A stretch of 64,000 nucleotides of DNA, taken from Dermatemys mawii. Taxonomy: Eukaryota > Chordata > Testudines > Dermatemydidae. Location: contig ML677335.1 in assembly GCA_007922305.1 (NCBI GenBank), forward strand, positions 20,271,933 through 20,335,932, read 5' to 3'. The notes beneath the pieces were generated by a model, which saw nothing but the letters and a program-made list of their open reading frames with translations, had not been told where the DNA came from and made no database searches. Shown in pieces: positions 1 through 13,159 of the stretch (the first letter of the stretch is position 1; each line of letters starts with the position of its first letter). Position numbers and translations under genes: made by a program.

Positions 1-1795
1 CATGTTTCAAAGTTCAAATTGGTTCTTTTGCAATAACTTGAGGAGAAAAAAAAAGTCTCTCCACTAGCCAGCTGATAATTTGATTCCGGACAGGTAGGAA
101 ACGGCAGAAAAATCTATTTTTTCTCTATTTCCTGCCCTTGTGTGCATGTGAATTTTATTGCATAAGCTCTGATGCCCACTATTTTTGGGTGGGAATTACA
201 GTCAAGTTCAGTTTTGGAGTATGGTTGTTTATATACTTGTATTCGGCTGGGCTATCAGGCCTCAGAAATCGCCTAGCAACACCACAGAAAGGATGAAAAC
301 ATCATTTGAAATACAGACTATGGGAAAGCATTTACTGAGTACTGAAGAGTATCCCACAGAAGCACTAGGTACCATTTGGCCCATTTACAGTGAAGCAAGG
401 TGTAGCTTAGAGCTCAAACATTACATCTGGAGCTAATAAACCTAAATCAGACATCTGTATCCTATTGTACTATGTGATGTACACAAAAGGAAATAAAAGA
501 TGGGTCCTGCCCCCAAAAGTTACAAGTTTGACATATGATGTGAGACAACAACAGGGTAAAACAATTAGTGGTTGAGTTGGAAACAAAAGGTAGCAGTGTA
601 ACTGGTGTAATAAGCAGCAATCGCAGCACGTCAGTTGCCTAGATACACTGATACACTAAAATTGCCAAGTGGCAGTGACCCAGATCCATACCCAAACTTT
701 GTCAGAGTTTGATACTGCTCGCATTTAGTGATCCAGGATACTTTCATTATCAAAACTTTCATTAGTATCAACAAGTAACGAACTGGAAATATATTGTATA
801 TAACAGTGCTCTTCATTCTAGGTAGAGGAATAATTACTGTTCATCACTATATACTCCTTTGCATTATCACTGTATACTGTGTCAACTTGTGACATACTAT
901 GCAAGTCATTTGAGAGTGGAATAATTTTACAAGCTTGGCACAGCTCTCCTTCTCTACAGCATCACATTTGTACTTACATGGCTCTACAAATAAACAAATA
1001 CCAACAATAACAATAATTCTATCCAAAAAAGATCCTGCTAGAACACTTGTCTCATAGCCCCAAAACTGCCACTTTTTTAAAGTATTAAAACTTTAAATAC
1101 TTTTTTTAAAAGTATTACAACTAAATAAAGAGATAAATCAACTTATTCTATTCATACATGTGTTCTAAACAATGAAAAATCAAAGATTTACCCAGATTTC
1201 ATTCACGTACACACTTACTGCTACACTGTAGATTGTCTTATGTTTTTGTCTACATGTTAATATATTTCAAAGGGGGGAAAGTAAAGTAAACCCTGGATGT
1301 CTGTGAGATCAAAAAGGGAACACAATGAAAAGAATGAGGAAAAAGTCCACAACAAGTATCATAGTTTCTAACCTTCTTCACACCTTCAGATCTCCAATTA
1401 TACATACACTTATATAATAATCACAACAGAAAAGAGCCCTCAACCAATTCCTCTAACTAATCCTTTACTCGGGTCTAGTCTTAAAACTGTGATGTCTTTA
1501 AAAAGGAACACCATCCCAAATATCTAAACAAACAGAATAAGCCAAACTGCCAAACCCTACAGACAGATTCTGGAAGATGTGAATTTGTACAATTTTAAGT
1601 GGACCTTGAAATCAAGTACCTCTCCCCAACCTACATAACTGCAGTTCTTATGAGTTGAAAAGACGAAGAAAGCCAACCCAAAGACACATAGACAAAAATG
1701 GTGGGTCTTAGAACAGACAACTCAGTGCCCACAGCATAAAACAACCAGGGCAGCAAAACAACAACCTCAAATAATTCCCGAGGAACACAAGAATG
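1..1795. other. Unrecognised AT-rich sequence
   Basis: I see no gene, RNA gene or repeat family here. Open frames are under 85 codons and lack recognisable domains. Confidence 0.5.
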
Positions 1796-1926
1796 CAGTG
1801 GTGCTGGAACTAGGGGGTCAGGAAGTGCTTCTGCATCCCTAGCTTGATGTAGTAAAAATAAACACCAAATTATTTGGCTTCCAACATCAGCACCCCCACT
1901 ATAAAAAAATTGTTCCAGCACTTCTG
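1796..1926. mobile_element. Short non-autonomous hAT-like element
   Basis: This 131-bp element has imperfect terminal inverted repeats: CAGTGGTGCTGGAAC on the left and TTGTTCCAGCACTTCTG on the right. The flanking 8-mers (CAAGAATG and CAACAAAG) match at 6 of 8 positions, which fits a decayed 8-bp hAT target duplication. It has no coding capacity and would have moved using transposase supplied by another element. The sequence resembles a dispersed reptile repeat I recognise, but the subfamily is not assigned. Confidence 0.6.
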
Positions 1927-3416
1927 CAACAAAGTCTGTTGGCAAAACAAGCACTACTCACAATCTGACATCAGGTGCAACATCAGACCTTGCCTGCATC
2001 ACTGAGATCTGGCTAGATACTATTACTAATCAAATACTGGCTCAGTCTTTTTCCCCTACAGACTGCTCAGTAAAAAAACAAGCCACAAGGGGCCAAGAGC
2101 AGGTCAAAATGGCTAGACTGCTGTTTAGTTCTCTCATTCTTGAGAATTAATTCATATTTGAATTTCTACAACAATAAAAAGGGGAACCCATTCAATGCTC
2201 TAGGTGCCGCGTTACCTACTACAAAAACAAATGAAATCAAACAGCAGATTACTCACACAACAGATGCTGTATTTTCTATTCTTATCCAGTGTGAGTGAGA
2301 TGGATGGTCTGTGATTTCTCAATCTATATTTCATACCCAAGGAACAATCTCAAAAACAAAAAAACCACCCACACTTTCCAAACAAGCCAGACTGAAGGTA
2401 TGGTCTAAAGCCTATCCCTACAACAAACTGATAGGTCTATCTGAAGCTCACAGAACCATCTGCTTCGCTTGAGGCTTTGGAGGAAGGAAATGTCTATTGC
2501 AGGAGGGTTGACCTGCCTCAGCAGTTCCAGGGGGAGAGAGGTGAAAAGGGAGGTTGAAGAAACAGTTTTGTTTTACTTGTTTTTGCAAGTTAAATTCTTT
2601 TTTTTTTGTTTTTTTCCCCTAGGAAAAGTACTGTTCTGTGGGTATTTCAAGTAGTTTACCCTGAAGAGAATGAAATCCTCAGCCTATAAAGCAGGCAGGT
2701 AAAAGAGTTCCTAGAACCTACCAATGGCCATAGACAAAGGTTTCCTATCCTAGAAAGTTCTGTTGCCATGAGGCTTTTGGCAGGTGAACACAAGGGCAGC
2801 AGATCCAGAAGCACACAACAGTTGGCAGAGATGTTTGATTTCATATTAAGTCTTTATATCATACTGGTTACATCAAAATGGGCCCCATATACTGTACTGA
2901 ATGGGCAAAACTCTCAACTTAATGTTACTGCTAGAACCTTAATTTTTGCACATTTTCATGTGGAACCTGAGAAACAGTGAAAACAAGTAATTTAATTACA
3001 GAGAATAATAAGAATTCAGAGACTTCTGTTCCCACCCCCCACCCCCAGTCCCTGAAATCCCGGACTTTTCCCAACCACCCTAAGCCTCTCTCAGGGCAGC
3101 TATGTAGGGCAGGAGTCATAACCACTTTCCAGTGCCTTCATCATATCTGTTGGCAAAACCTAAAGATTCTCCAGAAGCAGTCATTGAAGAGGTTGGAGAT
3201 TAGCACCCAATGGATATTGCACTGATTATAGGTGAGAAGATATTCATATTTTTAAAATTATTTTAAAATGGTGGTATGAATATAGTATAATGGATGGGAA
3301 AATACATCCTAGTTAAATAAAAAAAATATAGAAAATATCTTAAATTAAAAAAAGAATAACAATTTGATAGAAGAAGTGGGGGAGGTTTGTTTGTTTCTGT
3401 TAAAATAACCAATATA
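1927..3416. other. Unrecognised sequence
   Basis: No gene or repeat family is recognised. A T-rich run lies near 2600 and a C-rich patch near 3030. Short open frames on both strands have no recognisable similarity. Confidence 0.45.
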
Positions 3417-3504
3417 GCATTTAGCTTTCATCACTCTGGTCACTTTAATGTTTTATCCTCATTATAACATTTAGCTCTCATCACTCTGATCACTTTAATG
3501 TTTC
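3417..3504. repeat. Two-copy tandem repeat, period 50 bp
   Basis: A 38-bp segment containing TCATCACTCTG and CACTTTAATGTTT occurs at about 3417-3454 and again at 3467-3504, with few differences. It ends 20 bp before the hAT element at 3532. Confidence 0.75.
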
Positions 3505-3531
3505 CCTCACCCTTTCCCTGTCTTTCTAGAG

Positions 3532-3875
3532 CATGGGTTCTCAATCTCTCTCTTATGAGACCCCCACTCCCAACATGCAATAAAACCTCCATGGCCCAGC
3601 CTGTGCCACAAGAACTGGTTTTCTGAATATAAAAGTCAGGGCCAGTGTTGGGGAGTAGCAAGGAGGGGGCACCATGAAATGAAGTTGCTGAGGTTTTGGC
3701 TTCAGCCCCCGGTGGTGGGGGGCTCAGGACCCCAGACTGCAGTCCTGTGTGGCAGGACTTCAACTTTCTGCCCTGGGCCCTAGCAAGTCTAATTCCAGCC
3801 ACGCTTGGCTGACCCCTCCTGAAACCAGCTTTTCGCCCTCCCAACGGGTCCTGGACTGCTGGCTGAGAACCACTG
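3532..3875. mobile_element. Non-autonomous hAT element (344 bp) with 8-bp TSD
   Basis: The ends are imperfect inverted repeats: CATGGGTTCTCAATC on the left and GGCTGAGAACCACTG on the right. The flanks are TTCTAGAG (3524-3531) and TTCTAGAC (3876-3883), a 7/8 match and therefore a near-perfect 8-bp duplication typical of hAT transposition. The interior is GC-richer than its surroundings and contains no transposase. Open frames of 134 and 91 codons crossing it are chance products of this composition. Confidence 0.8.
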
Positions 3876-3883
3876 TTCTAGAC

Positions 3884-5442
3884 CGAACATTCTGTAAGAC
3901 AGGAACTGTGACCTCCTGCTCTGCATTCAGCCTTATTTGGAATCTTTGTTATTGTTGCAATATAAACAATAACAATTGTGGTTTTATGCAGAGATGTGGA
4001 TTTAAACTTCCAGTTCAAAATTAAAATTTCAAATTTCCTGATTTTCAAATGTGTTAATTGTACAACTTATTGTTGTATTGATATTGTTTCTGCATTATAA
4101 AACTAATTCATTGAATTACTTCAACTTTTTTCCTGTTGTAATTTAACCACTCTCCCCAATATGTACTGCCCTAATATATGCCAGTTTTGAATTTAACAGA
4201 ATATTTTTCTAAAAACCAAACCCAGATATGTTAACTCTGTCCATTTCCCTAGCCTGTCCCTGTAGACCAATACTTCTAATTTTAAAACTTACCTATTAAA
4301 CAGTATAATCTCATTAGTACAAGATAGGTCGACCTTACTTAACTTCTTTACCAGGCTGTACTACGGGTCAAACAAACACAAGAGATTTATTGCCTAAATA
4401 ATACATGTCAAGTTATTGGACTGGCAGGCATCAAAATCAACTTGCTAAATTTACATTTAAAGGCCCGTTTCACATTTAGGAGCAGCTGTGGTTCTACTGC
4501 CATTAAAATCAATGGCAACTTGTTTACTACAAATACAATGTGCTATTAACTTATGTAATGGAAAGCAACAGAACAGTTGTAAACATGCAGAGTTGTCTCC
4601 TTGGCTGTGTCCTGATACGAGGGCAGGGTTAAGTCAGTGACAAGAAATACCAGCTAACACTGGATGTGAAAAGGGACTAATCTGAAGACAGGGTTCGTCA
4701 AATTAATTTTGACAGTTGCCTGTAATAGCAAATTGCCAATCTCAGATACACTTATGATTTCAGAAACATTACTCTTAACTATATACACATGGATTCCCTG
4801 TCTCAGTCTGTCCTGATGTACATCCTGACCTCCATGCTTTTGATCTTTACTGGCAATCTTCTCCATTACAATTAGTGATATTACATATGATGCTATTACA
4901 AATAAAATTTCAGGATGTACGATCCAGAATGCCAGTGAGATACTCATTTAAAAAAATAAATAAATAAAGCTGCTTTTATATGGAATACTGTCACCATTTT
5001 TTTCCAGGCAACTGTTCTATCAACTACTGCTTATGCTTAACCTTTAGCGAACTAGTTACTCCTCCAAATGCTAAATGCCTTAAAGACTGTAATTCCCATA
5101 TGAAACTGGAGGAAGGCACTATGGAGGAAGAAGGGTATTTGGCCAATGAGATTAAGGGACCAGGCCAAAACTCTTGGAAGGAGCCATTTCTGATCTGACC
5201 AACTTATTCATCCTGAGAGTGCCTTCCTGAAGGACTGTGTCTTTTCTCACTGTCAGATACCACTCTTCCCTCTCAGATAAGATGTCAACAGGAAGGTTTT
5301 GTTTCGGACATACTTAAAATAGCCAACATCACATTCTTTGGCACTTGCTTTAATTCTTCCTTTACCTTCCTAGCTTCCAGTAAACATTTTACATTCCAGC
5401 AACTCTCTATTGGCTTCATATTCATAGATTTCAAGGGCAGAA
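3884..5442. other. Unrecognised AT-rich sequence
   Basis: No gene or repeat family is recognised. The open frames (up to 97 codons) show no domain. Confidence 0.45.
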
Positions 5443-5725
5443 GGGACCATTATCATCATCTAGTCTGACTTCCTACATAACTCAGGTCAAAGGACCTCAC
5501 TTAGTATTCTCTGCATTAATTCATAACTTCTGTTTGAGCACACCTTTTAACAAGATGGCCAGTCCTTATTTAAAGGCAACAAGTGATGGGGAATCCCCTG
5601 TGTTCTTAGGTAAGCTGCTTCTGCCTAGTCTGTTCTCCCCCCGCCCCAGCTCTGGCTTCCAACCAATAGATCTTGTTGTGCCTTTTTCTGCTAGAGTAAA
5701 ACAGTCTAATATTAGGATAGTGTAA
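5443..5725 (-). mobile_element. CR1 LINE 3' fragment
   Basis: The block from CATAGATTTCAAGGGCAGAAGGGACC onward (split here as CATAGATTTC then AAGGGCAGAAGGGACC) is the complement of the amniote CR1 3' end. It includes the segment about a duplicated test of AGTGATGGGGAATCC and the later CCAACCAATAGATCTTG. Only the 3' portion remains, as is usual for CR1, which is truncated at the 5' side during target-primed reverse transcription. No coding region survives. Confidence 0.75.
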
Positions 5726-8700
5726 ATCTATTGGGGTGGATTTCATTCAGGCTCCATGTCCCTTCAGTTCTCACCATCAAAGTGTCAATTACTGCTAATC
5801 TTAGTTAAAAATTGTTGTGATGGGGAAGCCTGTCTACTTGGAATGGCCCTAAGGCAATACTTATCTTTCACTTGTCTTTTTGTTATTGATTCAGTTTAGC
5901 AGCACATTAATGTATGTGATGTTAAAACAATATTATAAAATGTAGCAAAGATACACAACTTAACTAAATCTACCACATAAAGTACCTTAAAGTCTTTCCC
6001 ATGTCTCTCTAAAAGTTCAATGAACTGAAAAACAAACAGAAATTCTCACCTTTTTAGTTGCAGGTGGAGACAGTTTCCAAGGAAGCTGAGTGTACTGTAC
6101 TCTCACTCTGTTTTTCTGGATCCTGGCTAGCTGAGCCTTTTATCCTACACCATCTCTGTGGATGCAGCTCACTTCTTATACTCCCTCTTCCCAGTACTTT
6201 TCATATCACTTGGCAGCACAGATTATGAGCCAACCAATGAATGACAAACTCTGTGAAAAGAAGAGTTGACTCAGCCATGGCATGGAAGAGGAACATGGAG
6301 AGGAAATCTCAATACACAGCTTGGCAGCATCTGACAGATGCAGCAATGCCAGAATAAAATATCATTCAAAACAATGATTACACACAGCACTTTGGGGGCA
6401 GGTATTAAAGAAGTAAAATGATCTATGGTCAGAACCTCCAGTGGAACAATGTTTGAAGGGATCAGGAAAGACAGAAATCACAGTATGAAATAAGAATGAT
6501 CAGGTTTGAAGTTAAGTCAGCAAATTCATATGACAGGCAGGGCAGTTTTTAAATGCCACATTGTTAGAGTGAGTCAATAGGAGAAATCTTTTGTCTGATA
6601 ATCAAAATTCATTTTTTTTCTTTTTTAAAAAATCTGTTATTTACATCCTGACCACTTGAGAGCCCTACCAGTAGTAAACTTAAGAAAATACATGCAACTT
6701 TCGCATAAATGGAAATGTTTGGTAATTAACATTGTATTTCAAAAGTCAAAAATGATTTCATTCACTATAGCTTGAAAGAAGAATGCCTGTGCTATATTTC
6801 TTTGATAAACCTTAACCCGTATCACATAAATATCTAGTGACATGCATTAGTAAGTAAGAAACACAAGGGCAAGTCTCCTTGACACAACATCTGATTAGAG
6901 TAAAAATTCAACATTCAACTATTTTTTAAAAAATAAGGGACAGAAAAGGTTGTTACAAAGCAGAAATCACATTAACATCGTGGAAACATCCACAGCAAAC
7001 ACAAGCAATATTTTGTTCAAATCTTTTTTTTTTAGGAAAGTAATATTAAATTTTCAAAAAAAATATGAATTAGGGTAGTCAAAAAATTTCCACTGAATCT
7101 GCTTATTTTTTTACAAAAAAAGTTGACATGAAGTGAACATTTTCATGAAAAGTTTTTTTCTGCAGAAAATTTTGATTTTTTTTTTACAAAGACCAAATGT
7201 CTGACATCTGAAAAATTTAATCCAAACTCCACAATATTAAGATTTGGATATCTCATCAGGGTGCCTCATGATAGTTGTAGTTCAGTTTCCTCATTCTAGA
7301 CTACAGTAGTATTTCCAAATTGAAGTATTTCTCTTCCCACCCTCCTTATAAAAGTTCATTTTCCAGCAGTAAGTAATTAAGTCCATTTTTAGTATGCAAA
7401 TTAATATAAATTTATTGGAATAAATTAATCCCATGTGTTTTCAAGGGATAAATGTGAGATTTTAAAATGCACACTTTTCCTAAAATATGTCAAGTACATG
7501 AAATAATTTCTTATTTATATTATGATAGTGAATAGGGAAGCCAGTTGAAACCAAGCCTCCACTGTGCTATTATTCCAAGTACACACCAAGTAAGAGACAG
7601 TCCCTGCCTCAAAGAGTTAAGAACATAAATAGGTAGGTCAGACGGCCTTGGTGAATTCCATGTTGAGTTTGAAGAGGCACAGCAAGCTGGGGAATAACCT
7701 AATATCTGCTGCACTCAGTCTCAAAACACATGGGGCACATCAGATGCATTTCCCCTAGTTACAGTTCCTTTTTCCCATGCTTCCACAATGAAAACCAAAC
7801 TGATTTATACCAATATTTTATAAATACACAAAGAATGGCCTGAAACAGACTTGTATACCACTTTTAAGAGATTTCTGGATTGACATATTAAAAGTCAAGG
7901 CAACGCTATAATGCAGCTACCCAACAAATTGAATTCATCAGCATAAGAATGAATTTGGCCATTTAGGACTCAAGTAATCCAGCTACAATAGTTGTACTGT
8001 GCTGAAATATAGTTGTGCCCTTTTAACTGAATTTTGAGGTATGGGAAATTGAAGTCATTTTGATAAAGAAATATCATGCTTCTAGACAGTACATTAAATG
8101 CTTCACAATCCAAAGATCATGGGGCTAGGAAAGAGGAAAGGAGAGATCACTTGAAACTTGACCCTGCTTCTAATTAGTTATCAACACATACTACAATTAT
8201 CTTTACTTTTGCGATTAAAAAGCACAGGGAAGTAGGAAGAGACACCAATATGTTAGAACAGCTTGCAGTCTCAGAAGTTAAAGTTAGATTCACAGCTGCC
8301 CATTCAGCCTTTAGTCAGTTCCTTTATACACAGACATTATAATACAATCTTTAGTTAGTTGATCAAATTTTTTTCACAAGGCCCTTATCTCATTCAGTAC
8401 ACAGGTTCAACACACAAGACTAGAATTAAGATTGCATGGCAAACTGTAAAACTGACATTTACTAATATTTGAGTGCTTGGTTTTTAACCTCAAAACATTC
8501 TTTTTATGTCATTTCTGTATGTTGTACACATATCATTCAAGTGTATTAAATTCCATACAAAAAAAATACATGAACTCTGTTCCTTACAAAGTATTCAGCA
8601 GTGACAACCTCTGTGGCTTTAGAACTGTAAAAAAGGCTACCCTAGAATTCACAAAGCTTGTTCTCCAGGCAAATGACATTTAGACGGCTGTTTCTTAACA

Positions 8701-9629
8701 TCTCTGGAAACCTTTCACAGCACAAGTGAGTTACCATTAATAAAAGATTTTATGGTAAATAAGAACTTTTTACAAATATGTCAGAGAAGAAAAAAGCAAT
8801 ACTAGAGAGCAAGAAAGGTCCATTAAATAAATGAGGAGAGTGGTAAAAACAATGATGATTCTAAAATGGCAGGGCTGTTAAACTGCTTCTTTAAATTGGC
8901 TTACAACAAGAAAAAACAGAACGAGCAAGGACAATTAGGAGCAATAAAAACATTGCCAGTATTGTTGCTGCTAAAGAAATCTTTAAGGGTCTCCTTGGAA
9001 TATACTGAACATATGAAAATTAGGGAGGTTATAAAGTCACTTAATCCACATATGTGGGATTCTGGGTATTCTCTTTTCTATACAAATACATGTATAGATA
9101 CACTTTTCTTCTTATAGCCACTTTCTGCCCTTTCTGGATGGGAAGAGAGGGGGGCTGATGTACAAAGAGATTTCTATTTAGAAGTTTTTGTTCCCTGCTC
9201 CCACTCACTCCAATATCCTCTCTGAACCTTTATGAATCCTTCTCTTCTCCTCCCACCTTTCGCCTAAGACCACTGCTGTGCAGGAAAGCTGACTACAGTG
9301 TCCTAGAGTGCTATGGATAGAAGAAGCAGAAAACTACATTTGGCAAGAAGGGAAAAGAAATAGTCTCTATCAAGAGCATATCTGCTAGGGTCAAAGGTAC
9401 AGCAGTCTCTAGAATTTATACAAGTGAGGCAACTCTCACTTTACATTATTCAGTTAGTACGTACTACCTCATTTGTATATGTTTTAGTTTTCTACTGTTG
9501 CATCTTCACCACAGTATTAGTTGCTCTGACAGACTGACAGTCTATCGAACTCAGCAAAAATAAATAATTTTACCAGTTAGGTGCCTTAAGTCCTAGTGAA
9601 ACAAATATAAACACAAGGTGAAGGTAAAA
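5726..9629. other. Mostly unrecognised AT-rich sequence
   Basis: No gene is seen. Around 7254-7310 there is a short fragment of a dispersed repeat (GTGCCTCATGATAGTTGTAG), related to sequence near 11640-11780. Around 7080-7190 lies a degenerate AAAATTTTC-rich segment resembling those near 17750, 53060 and 59340. The rest shows nothing I can name. Confidence 0.4.
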
Positions 9630-9640
9630 CACTTGGATTT

Positions 9641-9787
9641 CAGTATCAGAGGGGTAGCTGTGTTAGTCTGGATCTGCAAAAGCAGCAAAGAGTCCTGTGG
9701 AATGCATCCGACGAAGTGGGCATTCACCCACAAAAGCTTATCCTCTAATACATCTGTTAGTCTATAAGGTGCCACAGGACTCTTTGT
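9641..9787. mobile_element. Fold-back Penelope-like terminal unit
   Basis: The left arm begins GTATCAGAGGGGTAGCTG and runs to GAGTCCTGTGG. It is followed by a second piece of the same unit in the opposite orientation that ends GCCACAGGACTCTTTGTC, so CAAAGAGTCCTGTGG and its complement face each other. The insert is flanked by an 11-bp duplication, CACTTGGATTT, at 9630-9640 and 9788-9798. This terminal sequence belongs, from my knowledge of reptile repeats, to Penelope-like elements, whose full copies carry a GIY-YIG endonuclease. No coding sequence is present in this copy. The plus strand at 9708-9737 carries a degraded hammerhead-like fold. Confidence 0.7.
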
Positions 9788-9798
9788 CACTTGGATTT

Positions 9799-10183
9799 AT
9801 GATTTTTGAAATATTATCCACTGACCACCTAATGGTCTGTTTGAGATCAGAAACTTCAGAATCCTCTAAATGGGAGGTGAAAATGCCCATACATAGTGGT
9901 GAGAGAAGCGCAGAAACAGAATAGTCAAAGGCTTTCGACTTCAAAGACTTGCCAGGTTGAAGAGAGTATCTTCAATACTGAGAGGTACCTTAATATATAG
10001 GAAGGATAATGACACCTCCCTTGCAGGGTTTCAACCTGGGTAATGCTATACAGAGAAGAATGAGGTTTTAAGATAATGTTCTATGAACTAATGGGTCTGG
10101 AATAAAAGTTATGTAATGTTGGGATTTGTACACAACTTCTTCTTCAACATACAGATAACCTTATATTTCAGAGACTTTAGTCT
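9799..10183. other. Unrecognised sequence
   Basis: Nothing recognisable. Confidence 0.4.
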
Positions 10184-10248
10184 TTGGATTCTCTTATATC
10201 CTTTCACCTCCACAAGAAGGCTTCCTTGAAGGAACACAAGGCTATGTT

Positions 10249-10910
10249 TCACTTATGTAACATGGTAGTTAAACTGGCTCTCTGGTTGTTAGCAGGCTTC
10301 CTGCTTCTGACGTATTTAAAAAACATTTTATTATTACCTTTTGAGTTTCTGGCTAGCTGTTCTTCAAATTCCATTTTGGCTTTTCTTATTACATTTTTAA
10401 ACTTAATTTGGCAGTGTTTATGCTCCTCTCTAGTTACCTCAGTAGGATTTGACTTCCACTTTTTAAAAGATGCCTTTTTATTTCTCACTGCTTCTTTTAC
10501 ATGGTTCTTAAGCCACAGTGGCTCTTTTTTAGTTCTTTGATTTTGTTTTTTAATTTGGGGTATACATTTAAGTTGGGCTTCTATTATGATGTCTTTGAAA
10601 AGTGTCCATGCAGCTTGCAGGGATTTCACTTTAGTCACTTTACCTATTAATTTCTGTTTAACTAACCCCCTCATTTTTTCATAGCTCTCCTTCCTGAAAT
10701 TAAATGCCTCAGTGTTGGGCTGCTGAGGTTTTGTTCCCACCACAGGAATGTTAAATGTTATTATATTATGATCACTATTCCCAAGCAATCCTGTTATAGT
10801 TACCTCTTGGACCAGCTCTTGCGTTCCACTCAGGACTAAATCAAGAGTTGCCTCTCCCCTTGTTGACTTCAGCACTTCTGAATATAAATATTGACAGTTT
10901 CAGTAGCAAA
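10249..10910 (-). pseudogene. CR1-type LINE ORF2 fragment (end of endonuclease plus linker)
   Basis: A 208-codon frame (10249-10875) is open on the minus strand. Near its start it reads LLGNSDHNIITFNI, in which SDHN is the conserved histidine-containing end of the apurinic-like endonuclease of non-LTR retrotransposons. The Lys/Arg-rich stretch that follows, including EPLWLKNHVKEAVRNKK and FFKYVRSRK, matches the linker between endonuclease and reverse transcriptase in CR1 ORF2. The reverse transcriptase itself is absent, so the copy is an internal fragment that cannot retrotranspose. The frame has stayed open despite the truncation, which suggests a younger copy than the other CR1 pieces. Family assignment is by motif recognition. 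Confidence 0.85.
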
Positions 10911-13159
10911 ACTAAGAAGATATCAAAGCAGATTTTGACTTCATTGAGACCACTCATGAGTAAATGCTGACTAATGTAAGTAAGTGGGTTCACAACTAGG
11001 CTTTAATAAGGATCAGGCCCTCAAGGTTTCTCCTTTGTATTTTGACTGAGTCCTGCTTATAATGAATATTGACTTAGTTTTACCACTGAAAACTGGCAAG
11101 ATTTCCTCCACCCAATATATTTGTATTTTCTTTGTATTAATATCAGCATTAAAGTAGTAAGTAGACTAGAAAATGAAAACAACCCCGATTAGGTGAAAAT
11201 AATCAAGACAAGTAATGCAAGAACATCATAACTATTTAGCTTTGCAGGCTGCAACTAACACCCACAAGGTCACTTACTCTGTTCTGTTTTTCATTGTTAA
11301 TCTTTTCCCATGTTGCTAACATATACAAGTGTGCATTGCATTGAGATTTGTAGATCTGTAGTAAGACTAAACATATTTTGATTTTATATTGCTTTATGGT
11401 GTATATTCAGTTAAATTACTATAATCTTAATGAATCCATGTATTTAAACTTAATTTAAGAAAAAACAATAAAAACATATCCATAATAACATGCCACTGAC
11501 AGGGCATCAGCTGGTTATATCTTGCAAACAAAAGTTTGATTTTCTCCTTTGCCTTATGTTAAAAAGAATGATTTGGGGGAAGATTTTAGTGTTAGTTTCA
11601 ATGAGACATTGACTGGACTACACCTCTCATAGTGCAAGACAGATTTCCCATTTATCAAGCTGTATTGTGCATCATGAGAGCCAGATGACTGTGGGGTGCC
11701 TCATGGACGATTTGGCCAGTAAGCCAAGCATGTAGGGTGATGGTATAGGGGCAGTCATGCTTTTGAACTACAACTCCAATGTAGAACAAAGGGGAAAAGC
11801 AGTTTAATATGAAACTGACTCTAAATAAAGCATTTTGAGTCAGTTAAAAACAAACAAACTGAGCATTCTGCTTTCAGTAATGCCAAAACAAAATATTTTG
11901 CATATCCAAAATTGATTTTTTTGAAGTATTTCGTTATACAAAAAAGTTCAACATTTTGTACAATTTGAGACAAAATTGAATGTTGAAATATCTGAATTTC
12001 CCACAGGACAGAAATCCCTATCTTCATTCAGCTCTAAAATATCTACACCTCAATGAGCACTTCTTACATGCCAAGTTTGAAGTCTCAAAATTTATCACCT
12101 TTCAGTCAGCAGGACAGGTGATTAAAAAGATCAAATATAAAGAAAAGCAGCAGCACCTGTGAAAATTCTCAGGATGACATTTCTGCTATGTATCCTCTTT
12201 TTCTCCTGATCCAGAAACCTGAGGATGAATAAAACAGCAGTGGAGAAGAAGGGATTCAGAGTACAGGTACACTGAAGATGTAGGAAGTGCCATGCCCTAC
12301 TTTCATCATGCCAACTAAAAAAGCACTCCCTTGCAGAAGGCTTTCTTTGATATTAGGAAAGGAGGAACACAGCTGGTGGTTCCCTTTAAGCTAGTGACCA
12401 TGTGTGATCTTTTCTCCATGCTCTTGTGACAGCTTCTGGTACAGCTAATATACCAGAGGGACTCACAGAAAGTCTACCCCTCTTCTTATTCCAAGATACC
12501 TGATCTTTTGCTAATAATTGGGGATTGCCAGGGACTAGAACTGATCTTTTTTTAAGGAGTTTTAATTTGATTATTTCACTAATGGATTTATTCTGTATCA
12601 GGGTTACCCACTACTCTGAGAAAACTTTAAAAAATACCAGTGCTACCACTGATTATTGCTCTTTTACTGGGAAGACATTTTCCAGATTTGTGTCTACAAG
12701 GAACTTTTTATCTGGTGCAGCGTATATTTCAGATTCAAAAGAGGTTTCAATTCATTTGTTGTTTTCTGGCATTTCCCTGCCCCAATATTAACTACATCAA
12801 ATCTATTCAACAGAGAAGTGTCAAGTTTCGTATAATTCCTGCATAGACAATTAATAACACTAAAAATCTCTATATTACAAATAATTTTAATATGTATTTT
12901 CTTAAGAAAATATAATTTTGCATTGGGCTTATAATATCTGCTATTCTTGCTAGAAATGTGACTTCTTCAAATGTGATTCCAGACATAGCGCTCATAGGAT
13001 ATTGAGCAGTAGCTAAGTACATTTATACTTTGCAGTCAAATATCAGATTAGGTATAAAGTAAATACAATATATTGAATAGAAAAGGTAGACGTATGCCTA
13101 CTGTATATCTAATATGAAGATGTGAATAAAAACAACAACACAGATTAATAGACTATGAA
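10911..13159. other. Mostly unrecognised AT-rich sequence
   Basis: No gene is seen. Around 11600-11790 a fragment of a dispersed repeat (GTGGGGTGCCTCATGGACG, GAACTACAACTCCAATG) is present, related to 7254-7310. Confidence 0.4.

Noticed and set aside
3440..3844. 134-codon minus-strand open frame
   Set aside because: Mostly within the GC-richer non-coding hAT element at 3532-3875, with no transposase motif.
9641..9787. tRNA-derived SINE
   Set aside because: The sequence recurs as a SINE-like repeat, but the copy at 32958 extends into non-SINE sequence and the layout is fold-back. A Penelope-like origin explains both better. No clear A/B boxes were found.
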